Source: Jeotgalibacillus haloalkalitolerans (GTDB lineage: Bacteria; Bacillota; Bacilli; Bacillales; Jeotgalibacillaceae). From it: DNA of 64,000 nucleotides. The notes beneath the pieces were generated by a model, which did not search any database, had not been told where the DNA came from, and saw nothing but the letters and a program-made list of their open reading frames with translations. Positions 52,082-60,950 of this stretch are shown piece after piece; position 1 is the first letter of the stretch, and each line of letters begins with the position of its first letter. Location of the stretch: contig NZ_JAXQNN010000001.1 of assembly GCF_034427455.1 (NCBI RefSeq), forward strand, positions 372,001 through 436,000. Reading direction: 5' to 3'. Made by a program: the position numbers and the translations under genes.

Positions 52082-52174
52082 GTAATCTGAGCCAAGACTG
52101 TAGCAATTCCCCGTTCAGTTTGTAGTGATCTGAGCCAGGACTGTAGCAATCAGCCTAGAACTTGCAGCAATCCC
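52082..52174 (+). repeat. 21/22-bp phased array, core GTAGCAATYC (array A-2)
   Basis: Units start at 52082, 52100, 52122, 52143 and 52164 (intervals 18, 22, 21, 21): GTAATCTGAG, GTAGCAATTC, GTAGTGATCT, GTAGCAATCA, GCAGCAATCC. Same core and strand as 7255-7653, again between convergent genes. Confidence 0.75.
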
Positions 52175-52180
52175 ACAGCC

Positions 52181-53353
52181 TCACTCAACATTCACATACC
52201 CGGTCTCTTCCACAATCCACTGCCCTTCCTCCGACAAAATCCAGTCGATCAGCTTCTGCTCATTTTCAGTCCGTTCGCCGACTGTAATGGCATAAAATTC
52301 GGCTGAAAGCGGGTAGCTGTCGTCACGGATTGATTCAGCAGAGGGATGGACGCCATCAATGGCAATCAGCTTGATATCCCCATCTCGCACCATTTCTGTG
52401 GAGAAGAATCTGTACGAAAAACCGATTGCGTTTCCATGATTGCGGTAATCAGATGTTTCTTTAATGATACCGCCCATGCCGGTTACGATTTCTTCGGCGG
52501 GTGCTTCCATGATTGGAATGCCGACCATTAGTTTTTCAAGTGCAGTCTGGCTTCCGCTGTCATCAGGACGCTGGAAAGCCTGGATCTCCTCATCCTCGCC
52601 GCCAACTTCTTTCCAATTTGTAATTTCACCTGAGTAAATTCCCTGAATTTCTTCTACAGTTAATGAATCTACAGGATTTTTAGTATTAACAAAAAAGACG
52701 AAAGCTTCCCGGCCGATTGGTGTCAGTTCGAACTCAAATCCTGCATGTTTAGCAGCCAGCTCCTGTCTTTCCGATGGACCGGCGACGAAAATCATATCCG
52801 TTTCTTCCGCGATCAATCTGCTGTAAGCTTCATCCGTTTTTGTAGCCATCACTGTCTGATTCGAGTTACCCACATGTGGATAGTCGTCTTCCGGGTATAC
52901 GGCCTGCACAAATGCTGAGTACAGTGGATAAAGTGCAGTTGCACCATCTAATTCAGGTAGGGGCTCTTCTAAATGAAGTGACGCTTCCTGGGTCATGGAT
53001 ACAGCTTTCGTACCTGACTCGAACGGCTCATAGACTGTCAGGTCCACTTCAGCTGAGTTCGTTATGCTCACAAGATAGGCATCATAGGCTGCCATACTGC
53101 CGATGGTCAGAGCCACAGCTGTCATAAGACCGGCTGCTGTGTAAGCAAGCTTTTTGCCCTTTACGAGATGGAACAGGCGGAGTATAAATAAGATGTAGAG
53201 TGCTGCGCCGACCCCGATCGCTGTATACATGAAGCGTTCCCCTCCAATTAACAGGGCAAAAAAGCTCGCAATCGCGACAATAAAGACTGCAAAAAATCCT
53301 GTAAATATAGCTGCGGACACTCTGAAAATATTTTCTTTAACTCTTTCTGTCAT
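52181..53353 (-). CDS. Membrane-anchored PstS-like substrate-binding protein
   Basis: A 390-residue protein. Residues 13-100 hold three hydrophobic helices, then a PBP-like (PstS family) domain covers about 125-385. Phosphate-binding-type parts are LDGATALYPLYSAFVQAVYP, LTPIGREAFVFFVN, VEEIQGIYSGEITNW and FQRPDDSGSQTALEKLM. The fusion of a multi-helix membrane part to a PstS-like domain differs from normal lipoprotein PstS, and no transporter genes accompany it. A sensory or anchoring role is possible. It overlaps the upstream regulator by 17 bases. Confidence 0.8.
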   Translation of the reverse strand: MTERVKENIFRVSAAIFTGFFAVFIVAIASFFALLIGGERFMYTAIGVGAALYILFILRLFHLVKGKKLAYTAAGLMTAVALTIGSMAAYDAYLVSITNSAEVDLTVYEPFESGTKAVSMTQEASLHLEEPLPELDGATALYPLYSAFVQAVYPEDDYPHVGNSNQTVMATKTDEAYSRLIAEETDMIFVAGPSERQELAAKHAGFEFELTPIGREAFVFFVNTKNPVDSLTVEEIQGIYSGEITNWKEVGGEDEEIQAFQRPDDSGSQTALEKLMVGIPIMEAPAEEIVTGMGGIIKETSDYRNHGNAIGFSYRFFSTEMVRDGDIKLIAIDGVHPSAESIRDDSYPLSAEFYAITVGERTENEQKLIDWILSEEGQWIVEETGYVNVE

Positions 53354-53798
53354 CTCTTAATTCCTCCAGTCGATGATAAGCTTCTTTCTCATCAAATGTA
53401 CTGAACCATCTGAACCGCTGAGGGTCAAGAATCCGGTAATGCTGACTGATCAGGTTCTGCTGCAGTGTATAACTGCCAGCTGACCGGATGTCCTTCCACC
53501 ATACTTTTCCGCCTAAGGTTCTGTTAACCGGCCCCACGCCATGCTCGAATGTCACCAGTCTGATCACCTCAAGCGGCTCATCTCCAAGACTGTTTTGCAG
53601 CACTTCACTCTGGTGAAAAAGAGCAGTCACCGCCACCACAGTATTCCATCCTGGTAATGTACGGCCTTTTTCAATTTGTACAAGCGTTTTTTTAGATATC
53701 CCCAAAATCTCAGCCATTTTATCCTGAGAAAAGCCGTTTTCTGTCCTGATTAACTTCATTTTGTCTGAAATGATGTGGATAACCTGTTCTCTATTCAA
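53337..53798 (-). CDS. XRE-family regulator paired with the PstS-like protein
   Basis: About 153 residues: helix-turn-helix of the Cro/C1 type near the N-terminus (MKLIRTENGFSQDKMAEILGISKKTLVQIEKG in pieces), then an unrecognised C-terminal region of about 85 residues (GGKVWWKDIRSAGSYTLQQN, HYRILDPQRFRWFSTF). TTG 53798 is 8 bases after AAGGGG; GTG 53807 lies against that site but remains possible. It overlaps the next gene and has a perfect palindrome at its promoter, so it is probably autoregulated. Confidence 0.8.
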   Translation of the reverse strand: MNREQVIHIISDKMKLIRTENGFSQDKMAEILGISKKTLVQIEKGRTLPGWNTVVAVTALFHQSEVLQNSLGDEPLEVIRLVTFEHGVGPVNRTLGGKVWWKDIRSAGSYTLQQNLISQHYRILDPQRFRWFSTFDEKEAYHRLEELRDDRKS

Positions 53799-53833
53799 TT
53801 TCCTCACCCCTTAAGTGTTGAAATATACGATTA

Positions 53834-53866
53834 GTGTAATTTTACACCATAATGTTAAATCGTCAA
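53834..53866 (-). promoter_or_regulatory. Promoter and palindromic operator of the regulator/PstS-like pair
   Basis: Minus strand -35 TTGACG (53866-53861), 16-bp spacer, -10 TAAAAT (53844-53839). The perfect palindrome GTGTAA-TT-TTACAC (53834-53847) covers the -10, the position expected for repression by the adjacent HTH protein. Confidence 0.65.
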
Positions 53867-54067
53867 CTAATTATTTTTACACAGCTGTGGGTAAAGTGTG
53901 TGGATAGTCAGAGTTTTTCACCTATTTAATAAACAATTTTCATAAAGGTGATGAAATACCTGTGCAAAAATATTGGTTGTCCACAAACAAATCCACATTT
54001 CCTCACCGCCTTATAAAAAAATCATGATACACTAATAGCACTGAAATTGTACGGAGGTGGTGACGGC

Positions 54068-54844
54068 ATGGAGATCGAGGATATGGAACAATATCTTGAG
54101 GAGCAGTATGACATTATGGATGTTTGTCTGCTGGCCGGGAAAATTATGCTTGAGAGTGGAGCTGAGACGTATCGGGTGGAGGATACAATGATGAGGATTG
54201 CAAAGAACTATGGCATTAAGGAGTCCCATAGTTATGTCACCCCGACTGGAATTATGTTTTCAATTGAGACGGAAGAGCCGACCAAAACAAAGCTGATCCG
54301 CATTTCTGACCGCACCACTGATCTAAAGAAAGTGATGCTTGTGAATAGTACGTCTCGCAGGATTGCAAATGGGGAGCTGGACGTTCCGCAAGCTTACCGT
54401 ATTTTGAAAAGAATCTATAAAGACGATGAGACGTATGCATTAATGACGCGTATTGCGGCGGCTGCAGTTTCAAGCGGCTGCTTTCTCATGATGTTCCAGG
54501 GGTCATGGGCCGACTTTATTCCCGCGATGATCATTGGCGGACTGGGTTTTGCGAGCGTTGTATATGTGCATGATCTCGTACTGATCAAGTTTTTCTCTGA
54601 ATTCATGGCAGCACTTGTGATTGGTCTGCTGGCTGCAGGGGCTGTGATGACAGGGCTTGGTCAGGAGCTTGATAAAATCATTATCGGCTCTGTTATGCCG
54701 CTTGTTCCCGGGCTTTTAATTACCAACGCAGTCCGCGATCTGATTGCAGGGCATTTTATATCCGGCTTATCTAAAGGGGCTGAGGCATTTCTGACCGCAT
54801 TTGCGATTGGTTCAGGAATTGCAGTAGTTGTGACGTTATTATAG
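54068..54844 (+). CDS. ThrE-type exporter, N-terminal half
   Basis: About 258 residues, the N-terminal domain of the threonine/serine exporter ThrE, here a separate gene. The cytoplasmic start has CLLAGKIMLESGAETYRVEDTMMRI and YVTPTGIMFSIE. Five helices follow, with IGSVMPLVPGLLITNAVRDLIAGHF. ATG 54068 has GGAGGTGGTGACGGC upstream. The complementary second half is the next gene, as is common in Firmicutes. Confidence 0.87.
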   Translation: MEIEDMEQYLEEQYDIMDVCLLAGKIMLESGAETYRVEDTMMRIAKNYGIKESHSYVTPTGIMFSIETEEPTKTKLIRISDRTTDLKKVMLVNSTSRRIANGELDVPQAYRILKRIYKDDETYALMTRIAAAAVSSGCFLMMFQGSWADFIPAMIIGGLGFASVVYVHDLVLIKFFSEFMAALVIGLLAAGAVMTGLGQELDKIIIGSVMPLVPGLLITNAVRDLIAGHFISGLSKGAEAFLTAFAIGSGIAVVVTLL

Positions 54845-54859
54845 AAAGGGGGATAACCT

Positions 54860-55303
54860 GTGGATATCTTAATTAATATTGTGACAAGCTTTATTGCTGC
54901 AGCAGGATTCGGCATTATCTTTAACGCGCCGAGAGAAGCTTTGTGGAAATGCGGGCTTGTTGGCATGCTCGGGTGGATGGCTTATTTTCTGCTGACGTTT
55001 CAGGGAATTGGCGAGGTGCCGGCCACGGTTGCAGCCGCTTTTATGATCGCAGTGATCAGCCAGGTATTCTCCCGTGTCTATAAAGCACCGATTATTATCT
55101 ATATCGTATCAGGCATTATCCCGCTTGTGCCGGGTGGAACGGCCTATAATGCGATGCGCTCATTTGTCACCAATGACTATAATATGGCGCTATCTTTTGC
55201 TGCAAAAGCATTCATGGTGTCAGGCTCGATCGCGATGGGGATTGTGCTGTCTGAGGTGATCAGTCAGATTATGAAGCAGAGCAGGCTGAAGAGAATTGGT
55301 TAA
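54860..55303 (+). CDS. ThrE-type exporter, C-terminal half
   Basis: 147 residues, four to five helices, the ThrE/DUF3815-type domain. AAAGFGIIFNAPREALWKCGLVGMLGW (in pieces) and GIIPLVPGGTAYNAMR are characteristic. GTG 54860 after GGGGGATAACCT, 15 bases behind the first half. The two proteins should form one amino-acid exporter in the membrane. A terminator follows. Confidence 0.87.
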   Translation: MDILINIVTSFIAAAGFGIIFNAPREALWKCGLVGMLGWMAYFLLTFQGIGEVPATVAAAFMIAVISQVFSRVYKAPIIIYIVSGIIPLVPGGTAYNAMRSFVTNDYNMALSFAAKAFMVSGSIAMGIVLSEVISQIMKQSRLKRIG

Positions 55304-55306
55304 GCA

Positions 55307-55338
55307 GAAAGTCCGGAGATCAGACCGGGCTTTTTTTG
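55307..55338 (+). terminator. Terminator after the ThrE pair
   Basis: AAGTCCGG (55309-55316) pairs with CCGGGCTT (55325-55332, one G-T), then TTTTT. Confidence 0.78.
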
Positions 55339-55427
55339 TTGGTCAATTTCACCATACCTGTCACACAACCCTTAGTATACCGCTCACCCGAACAGGGCAG
55401 GTTATACAAGATCGGAGGTGTGAAAAC

Positions 55428-55793
55428 ATGAACCATGGAAAATCAATGCTGATCAAAGCACTGCTATTATTTCCGGTGATTTGGATTGTATTGACGGGCT
55501 TTAACGAGGTAACATTTCTTGATTCAACCTCTGTTGCAGTTATTTTATATGTAGTGGCTTATATCGGGGATATGCTTGTTGTCAGAAATGCAGGAAATAC
55601 AATAGGCACAATTGGTGACCTGATTCTCGGCACACTTGTGATCTGGTTTACGCTTATACTTCTTGGTTATAACAACATCCTCGGTGAAGCGATCGCAGCC
55701 GGTGTGATCCTGACAGCAGGAGAATACTTCTATCATAAATGGCTGATTCACAACCTGTTTGAAGAAACGGCAGACCCTGCACCAAATGCTTAA
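55428..55793 (+). CDS. DUF2512 (YndM-like) membrane protein
   Basis: A 121-residue membrane protein with four helices. The pattern ALLLFPVIWIVL, VVAYIGDMLVVRNAGNTIGTIGD and the late AGEYFYHKWL fits the DUF2512/YndM family of Bacillales. CGGAGGTGTGAAAAC precedes ATG 55428. An upstream open frame lacks a start signal. A short ATCCCCTTCGAGCAGGGGAT hairpin without T run follows. Function unknown. Confidence 0.78.
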   Translation: MNHGKSMLIKALLLFPVIWIVLTGFNEVTFLDSTSVAVILYVVAYIGDMLVVRNAGNTIGTIGDLILGTLVIWFTLILLGYNNILGEAIAAGVILTAGEYFYHKWLIHNLFEETADPAPNA

Positions 55794-55845
55794 CGAATGA
55801 TCCCCTTCGAGCAGGGGATTCTACATATGTAAAGGAGTGAGTGTA

Positions 55846-56454
55846 ATGGATTTAGACTGGATTTGGAAAGCCATTCTTATCATTGTAGCCGGCGTCTTAC
55901 TGTTAAGAATTTCAGGAAGAAAATCCATTTCACAGATGACAATTGCCCAGACTGTGATCATGATTTCCATCGGCAGTTTATTAATTCAGCCCGTTTCAGG
56001 TAAAAACATCTGGACCACTTTTGGCGTGGCAGCACTATTAATCGGCACACTGGTCTTCATTGAATACATGCAAATCAGATGGGACAAAGCAGAAACTTTT
56101 TTCAGCGGTAAATCTAAAGTAGTGATTGAGGATGGACGGATTGTGGAAGAGAACCTGAAAGGAATCAGGTTAACTGTCGATAAGCTTGAGATGTGGCTCA
56201 GGCAAAATGGGATTGATGACTTCAATAAAGTTCAGTGGGCTACGATTGAACCTAGTGGACAGCTGGGTTATGTGCTGAAGCCTGAATATCAGCCGATCAC
56301 AAAAAGTGAGTTTGAAGATCTGGTGGTAAAAATGAATTTGATCGGCCAACAGCTGAATATCCGTGAAGCTGATCAACAGCCTGCTCAACCAGCTTCACCA
56401 TTGTTTTCGGAGATCAAATACCCTGAACAGACGGATCCGGAACATTTAAATTAA
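55846..56454 (+). CDS. DUF421 (YetF-like) membrane protein
   Basis: About 202 residues. Three helices fill residues 5-80 (ILLLRISGRKSISQMTIAQTVIMISIGSLL in pieces), then a soluble alpha/beta part (VVIEDGRIVEENLKGIRLTVDKLEMWLRQNGI, in pieces) as in YetF/YdfS proteins, which B. subtilis spores use for germinant-independent membrane roles. The conserved RISGKKSISQMT-type motif is present as RISGRKSISQMT. AAAGGAGTGAGTGTA precedes ATG 55846. Confidence 0.87.
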   Translation: MDLDWIWKAILIIVAGVLLLRISGRKSISQMTIAQTVIMISIGSLLIQPVSGKNIWTTFGVAALLIGTLVFIEYMQIRWDKAETFFSGKSKVVIEDGRIVEENLKGIRLTVDKLEMWLRQNGIDDFNKVQWATIEPSGQLGYVLKPEYQPITKSEFEDLVVKMNLIGQQLNIREADQQPAQPASPLFSEIKYPEQTDPEHLN

Positions 56455-56497
56455 ATTTCGTATTCATAAATTGTCTATTTCCCGGGAAATTTGCATT

Positions 56498-57652
56498 TTA
56501 AATTTGAAATTCTGCTGAGTTAATCTCTGAACATGCTTTTCGATAAGATTTTTCTTTATACATTTGAGCGTCTGCTTTTATCAGTAATTCATCCATTGTC
56601 TGACCGTCTATTGGATAGGCGGCATAGCCGATGGAGGTCTTTAAATTAATCGTGCCGGCATCAATTTTTTTATCATTTTCGACAGCTTCTCTGATCGCTT
56701 TCTTCGTATGAGAGATAGACTGTTTGTCGATGGACTGCTGCATGATGACAACAAACTCATCGCCGCCCAGTCTGACAGCGGTATGCTGACCCCAGGCGAA
56801 GTCCCTGAGTGATTCAGCCATTTTAACGAGTACATCGTCACCCGTCTTATGCCCGAAAAGATCATTAATCTGTTTGAATCCGTTCAAATCCAATGAATAT
56901 AAGACAAATGGCTTTTTTGTACCCGAGTGAAGGAGCTGTTCAATGTAGCTGTCGAGATATTTCCGGTTTGGAAGACCTGTCAGATAATCATGTGTAGCGA
57001 GCTTCATGACGCGGTTATGGTTTCGGACATTGACTGCAATGCTGAGTCCGTAAGTCCAGCCGACTGTCCAGATGATGACCATAAAGAACAGGAAGCTCGT
57101 ATAAGGATGTGATTCAAAGTTGGCTTCAAAAGCGCCGTTCAATGCCAGAAACCATCTCCCGGCAAAAGAACTGCCGATCAGTATGAAAGTGGCAGCTGAA
57201 ATCATATAGATTTTTCTCTCAAGACCAGTTGATTTCCAAAGTAAAAAGAATGCAGATAAAAAGAAAATAATGGTGACCAGTGAATCAAAAACTAAAAAAC
57301 GTGCATTGGGCATTTCCCTGAAAAGTAAAATGAATGAAGTTGCATAAATAAACGTCATGATAAAAATCAGCAGGCGCAATCGCTCTTTATGATAGCCCTT
57401 AAAGCGCATAATGCCTTCAAGGATCAGGATAGGCGTCAGTAATGTAGCGAGATTGTTCAAAACGGCAGCATATGAGCCGATAATGGGTACAAAAAGCAGA
57501 GGAAGAAAGCCGAGTCCGCCTATGATCGCAGCCCACGCCCACATATCCAGTCCTCTTTCCTGGATGTTCATTTTCCACGTAATTGTCATCACTATAGCGG
57601 AAATTATTGCAAGTACAAAGACAACAGCTCCGAGCGTGATCGGATCAAGCAT
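56498..57652 (-). CDS. Membrane-bound GGDEF diguanylate cyclase
   Basis: A 384-residue protein: seven or so helices over residues 5-215, then a GGDEF domain (about 220-375) with ATHDYLTGLPNRKYL, LDLNGFKQINDLFGHKTGD and the active-site RLGGDEFVVIM. The intact GGDEF and metal-binding Asp suggest it makes cyclic di-GMP. The membrane domain resembles 7TM sensory modules. ATG 57652 is about 11 bases after AGGAGG; GTG 57664 overlaps that site. Confidence 0.88.
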   Translation of the reverse strand: MLDPITLGAVVFVLAIISAIVMTITWKMNIQERGLDMWAWAAIIGGLGFLPLLFVPIIGSYAAVLNNLATLLTPILILEGIMRFKGYHKERLRLLIFIMTFIYATSFILLFREMPNARFLVFDSLVTIIFFLSAFFLLWKSTGLERKIYMISAATFILIGSSFAGRWFLALNGAFEANFESHPYTSFLFFMVIIWTVGWTYGLSIAVNVRNHNRVMKLATHDYLTGLPNRKYLDSYIEQLLHSGTKKPFVLYSLDLNGFKQINDLFGHKTGDDVLVKMAESLRDFAWGQHTAVRLGGDEFVVIMQQSIDKQSISHTKKAIREAVENDKKIDAGTINLKTSIGYAAYPIDGQTMDELLIKADAQMYKEKSYRKACSEINSAEFQI

Positions 57653-57750
57653 AGTCAGACCCACCTCCTGTACACTATATCTATTTTCTTTATTATACAG
57701 TAAAATAGGTCTAAATATCTAATTTGAATTAAAATTATTTTATATTGAAA

Positions 57751-58473
57751 TTAATTACCAAATGCTTTTTCATCTGCAATCAATACAACATCATTGTGCT
57801 GACTTAAAGCAGAAGCAGGAAAAGTAGGATCCGGGGTACCTTCAAGCAGGCGTCTGACAGCCGCTGCTTTTCTCTCGCCTGAAGCCAGTAGCACGATTTT
57901 CTTACTGTGCAATATAGACTTTATACCCATGGTGATCGCGTGTGTCGGAACTTCTTCAAGTGATTGGAAGTACCGGGCGTTTGCTTCCCGTGTAGAATCT
58001 GCAAGACTGATGACATGGGTATGTCCATTAAAATCACTGCCGGGCTCATTAAAGCCGATATGACCGTTTTCCCCGATGCCAAGAATCTGCAAATCAGGCG
58101 GCCCGAATTTTTTTAACAGCTTTTCATAGTGTCTGCATTCCTTCTCGAGGTTTGAAGCCATTCCATCAGGTAAAAAGGTCTGATCACGAGGGATATCAAT
58201 ATGAGAAAATAAGTGCTCCTGCATATAACGGTGATAGCTTTTTGAATGGGCAGGATCAAGCCCGATATATTCATCCAGATTAAATGTACGCATGTGTTTA
58301 AATGAAAGCAGCCCTGCACGGTACTGTCTTACGAGCAGCTGATACAGTCCGATAGGTGTTCCGCCTGTTGCAAGCCCAAGCACCGGCTCCTCCTGCTCTC
58401 TGATACAGTCCCTAACAAGCCCCGCAGCAACCTTACTCATCTCAATATAGTTTTTCACAATGACGATATCCAT
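57751..58473 (-). CDS. nagB: Glucosamine-6-phosphate deaminase
   Basis: Converts glucosamine-6-phosphate to fructose-6-phosphate and ammonia. 240 residues. LGLATGGTPIGLYQLL (phosphate loop), FNLDEYIGLDPAHSKSYH (catalytic Asp), and GENGHIGFNEPGSDF (His/Glu) are diagnostic. AAAGGAGGATCTGCC precedes ATG 58473. It overlaps nagA by 19 bases. Confidence 0.93.
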   Translation of the reverse strand: MDIVIVKNYIEMSKVAAGLVRDCIREQEEPVLGLATGGTPIGLYQLLVRQYRAGLLSFKHMRTFNLDEYIGLDPAHSKSYHRYMQEHLFSHIDIPRDQTFLPDGMASNLEKECRHYEKLLKKFGPPDLQILGIGENGHIGFNEPGSDFNGHTHVISLADSTREANARYFQSLEEVPTHAITMGIKSILHSKKIVLLASGERKAAAVRRLLEGTPDPTFPASALSQHNDVVLIADEKAFGN

Positions 58474-59627
58474 GGCAGATCCTCCTTTTGAAATACAATT
58501 TCACCGCGGCAGATGGTCAGCACAACATTGTACGCTTCATCCAGCACCACAAAATCTGCATCTTTCCCCGGCTCAATACTTCCTTTACGATTCCATACCC
58601 CAAGCTGACGTGCTGCATTCCCGGAAGTGATTTTAGCAAGCTCTTCTATAGAAAGGTCGGTAAGTGACATCAGATTTTTCAATGCCTGATCCATCGTCAG
58701 CACACTGCCCGCAAGTGTTCCATCCACAAGCCTTGCTTCAGAACCTGTCACTGTGACCTGCTGACCGCCAAGATCATATTCTCCATCAGACAAACCTTTC
58801 GCCCGCATCGCATCAGTGATCAGTATAAGACCGTCTGCCCCTTTTTCGTTCCATGCAAGCCGCACTGCTTCCGGATGACTATGTACAAAATCCGCAATGA
58901 TCTCAGCGTTTACCTTTTTCTCTAAAAGCGCCCCGCCAGCTACACCCGGATCCCGGTGATGAAAAGGACTCATCTGATTATATAAATGCGTAACCTGACT
59001 TGCCCCGGCTGTTACTGCCTGCTTCAGCTCATCATACGTTGCATCTGAGTGGCCGATTGATACGGTAACGCCACTTTCGGAAACCTCCTTTGTAAAAGTC
59101 ATTCCGTTTTCACGCTCAGGTGCTGCAGTCACCACTTTTATATTTCCGTCAGCAGCTTCCTGGAATTGTTGAAACAACTTCACGTCAGGGGACAGCATTA
59201 ATGCAGGATCCTGAGCCCCGGCTTTTTCATGTGAAAGAAAAGGCCCCTCAAGATGAACACCAAGCACTTCAGCACCTTTCGCTGGCCGCTTCATATAATC
59301 AGCGGTGTTGCGTAATGCTTTGAGCACAGCTTCTTCAGTCTGTGTCATTGTTGTCGCCAGAAAAGATGTCACACCTTCCTTTACAAGGGTTTGCGCCATT
59401 GTTTCCAGTGCCTCAGGCGTCGCATCCATCACATCCGCACCACCTGCCCCGTGAATATGTGGATCGATGAAGCCGGGGAGGAGGTAGTGGGTTGGGGGGA
59501 TTTTTATAATTTTTTGGATAAAATTGTTGCTAGGTTTATTCGTGATGGAAGCGATATTTCCATGCAGAATTGAAATATGAATCTTAGTATTTTGAAGAAA
59601 GTGCTCGATTGAAAGATGGTTTTCCAT
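58455..59627 (-). CDS. nagA: N-acetylglucosamine-6-phosphate deacetylase
   Basis: Amidohydrolase that deacetylates GlcNAc-6-phosphate, the step before NagB. 390 residues. PGFIDPHIHGAGG (HxH metal site), GVHLEGPFLSHEKAGAQDP, SIGHSDATYDEL, THLYNQMSPFHHRDPG and LITDAMRAKG (catalytic Asp) are present, with DADFVVLD at the end. CAGGAGGATTAAT precedes ATG 59627. Confidence 0.93.
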   Translation of the reverse strand: MENHLSIEHFLQNTKIHISILHGNIASITNKPSNNFIQKIIKIPPTHYLLPGFIDPHIHGAGGADVMDATPEALETMAQTLVKEGVTSFLATTMTQTEEAVLKALRNTADYMKRPAKGAEVLGVHLEGPFLSHEKAGAQDPALMLSPDVKLFQQFQEAADGNIKVVTAAPERENGMTFTKEVSESGVTVSIGHSDATYDELKQAVTAGASQVTHLYNQMSPFHHRDPGVAGGALLEKKVNAEIIADFVHSHPEAVRLAWNEKGADGLILITDAMRAKGLSDGEYDLGGQQVTVTGSEARLVDGTLAGSVLTMDQALKNLMSLTDLSIEELAKITSGNAARQLGVWNRKGSIEPGKDADFVVLDEAYNVVLTICRGEIVFQKEDLPWISSL

Positions 59628-59656
59628 ATTAATCCTCCTGATTTTGATTTATACAA

Positions 59657-59685
59657 AGTATATAATGGTACAAATTATAAAGTAA
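59657..59685 (-). promoter_or_regulatory. Possible nagAB promoter
   Basis: Minus strand -35 TTACTT (59685-59680), 17-bp spacer, -10 TATACT (59662-59657), about 30 bases before the nagA start. The -35 is weak. Confidence 0.42.
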
Positions 59686-59689
59686 TAAC

Positions 59690-59912
59690 ATTTTAATTAT
59701 TTCTAAGGTTAGTCAAAATAATCTAGGAAATATCACGAATCAATAATAGATAAATCCAGTAGTTTAGAAATACTGAATGAATCATTGTACTTTCTCAAAT
59801 AGTAGGGAAGTTACCTAAGATGACAAAAACAAAAAGCTCAAAGCTAGAAATGATTGTAAGATCAGTTCCAGCCTGTTTGCTAAATAAAAGATTTAGAAAA
59901 TTTAAAAAATGA
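59690..59912. other. AT-rich gap between divergent nag and rpiR units
   Basis: No gene or clear repeat seen. It is strongly AT-rich with scattered short stems, and separates the nagAB promoter from the rpiR promoter. Confidence 0.4.
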
Positions 59913-59991
59913 TTGACAGTAAAAAAATACTTGCATAAAATGTAGTTAAGCTACATATAATTATAAAAATATTTGGAGTTAAGCTACATAT
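59913..59991 (+). promoter_or_regulatory. rpiR promoter with two copies of an operator-like sequence
   Basis: TTGACA (59913-59918), 17-bp spacer, TAAAAT (59936-59941). AGTTAAGCTACATAT occurs at 59944-59958 and again at 59977-59991, 33 bases apart (about three helical turns). The first copy forms a palindrome TGTAG-TTAAG-CTACA. The sites directly follow the -10, an ideal place for autorepression by the RpiR protein. Confidence 0.68.
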
Positions 59992-60007
59992 GTTGTTAGG
60001 AGGTAAC

Positions 60008-60853
60008 ATGGTAAATGGTCTAGAAAGACTTAAACAAGGTTTGTCTTCTCTAAAACCCTCTGAGAAAAAAGTAGCTCAGTACATTCTTGATCATCCGCAA
60101 CTTGTACTGGACATGCCAATAGCGGTATTGGCAAAAAATTCTTGCGCTAGTGAAGCGACTATCATTAGAATGTGCCGCTCGTTGCATATTAATGGTTTTA
60201 AGGAACTAAAACTAAGTATTTCAGCTTCATTGAGCAGTCATCATTATGCAGAAGAGCGATATAGAGATATTTCAGCGAATACAAGTTTGACAGATATTAT
60301 TCAGTCTGTAACGAATAATAACCTTCATTCAATAAAAAGTACGCTGAATCTAATGGATGTGAAGACAATTAAAGCCGCTATTGATTTAATTTCAAATGCG
60401 AGAAAAGTAGTGGTTATTGGTGTAGGGGCATCCGCTATCGTTGCATTGGATTTTGAGCAGAAGCTTAGAAGAATAAATAAGTGGTGTGAGGCTCTTACAG
60501 ATAGTCATTCTCAGCTTACCTCAGCTGTTCATCTGGAGGAACAAGATGTGGTAATAGCAATATCTTATTCCGGGGAGACAATAGAAATCATCAATACATT
60601 AAAAATGGCTGAGAAGAATAAAGTGAAAATTATTTCTTTAACTGCTTATGGTACTAATACTGTACAGAAAATGTCAGCTGTTAATTTATTTGTTTCACCA
60701 ATAGAAGCAAGCATCCGGAGTGGAGCAACAGCATCAAGAATTGCCCAATTGAGTGTAATTGATATTCTCTTTATAGGAATCGCTTCATTAGATTACGAAC
60801 AGTCCATTCATTATTTGGATAAAACTAGAGAAGCTATAGATAAAACACATTAG
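60008..60853 (+). CDS. RpiR/MurR-family regulator with SIS domain
   Basis: A 281-residue transcription factor. An RpiR-type helix-turn-helix covers residues 1-78 (LKPSEKKVAQYILDHPQ; SCASEATIIRMCRSLHINGFKELK in pieces) and a SIS sugar-phosphate-binding domain covers about 115-245 (VVVIGVGASAIVALDFEQKL; VVIAISYSGETIEIINTLKMA). The ligand is probably a phosphorylated amino sugar given nagAB and a sugar ABC transporter beside it. ATG 60008 just behind AGGAGG; ATG 59990 lies inside the operator. Confidence 0.88.
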   Translation: MVNGLERLKQGLSSLKPSEKKVAQYILDHPQLVLDMPIAVLAKNSCASEATIIRMCRSLHINGFKELKLSISASLSSHHYAEERYRDISANTSLTDIIQSVTNNNLHSIKSTLNLMDVKTIKAAIDLISNARKVVVIGVGASAIVALDFEQKLRRINKWCEALTDSHSQLTSAVHLEEQDVVIAISYSGETIEIINTLKMAEKNKVKIISLTAYGTNTVQKMSAVNLFVSPIEASIRSGATASRIAQLSVIDILFIGIASLDYEQSIHYLDKTREAIDKTH

Positions 60854-60950
60854 AAGCTAATAAGCAAGTACGTTCATAAGGTATTTACACAGATGCCCAA
60901 TTTTATTTTCGGGGGTGACAGAAAGACGCTGGACGTACTAGCAATTTCAT

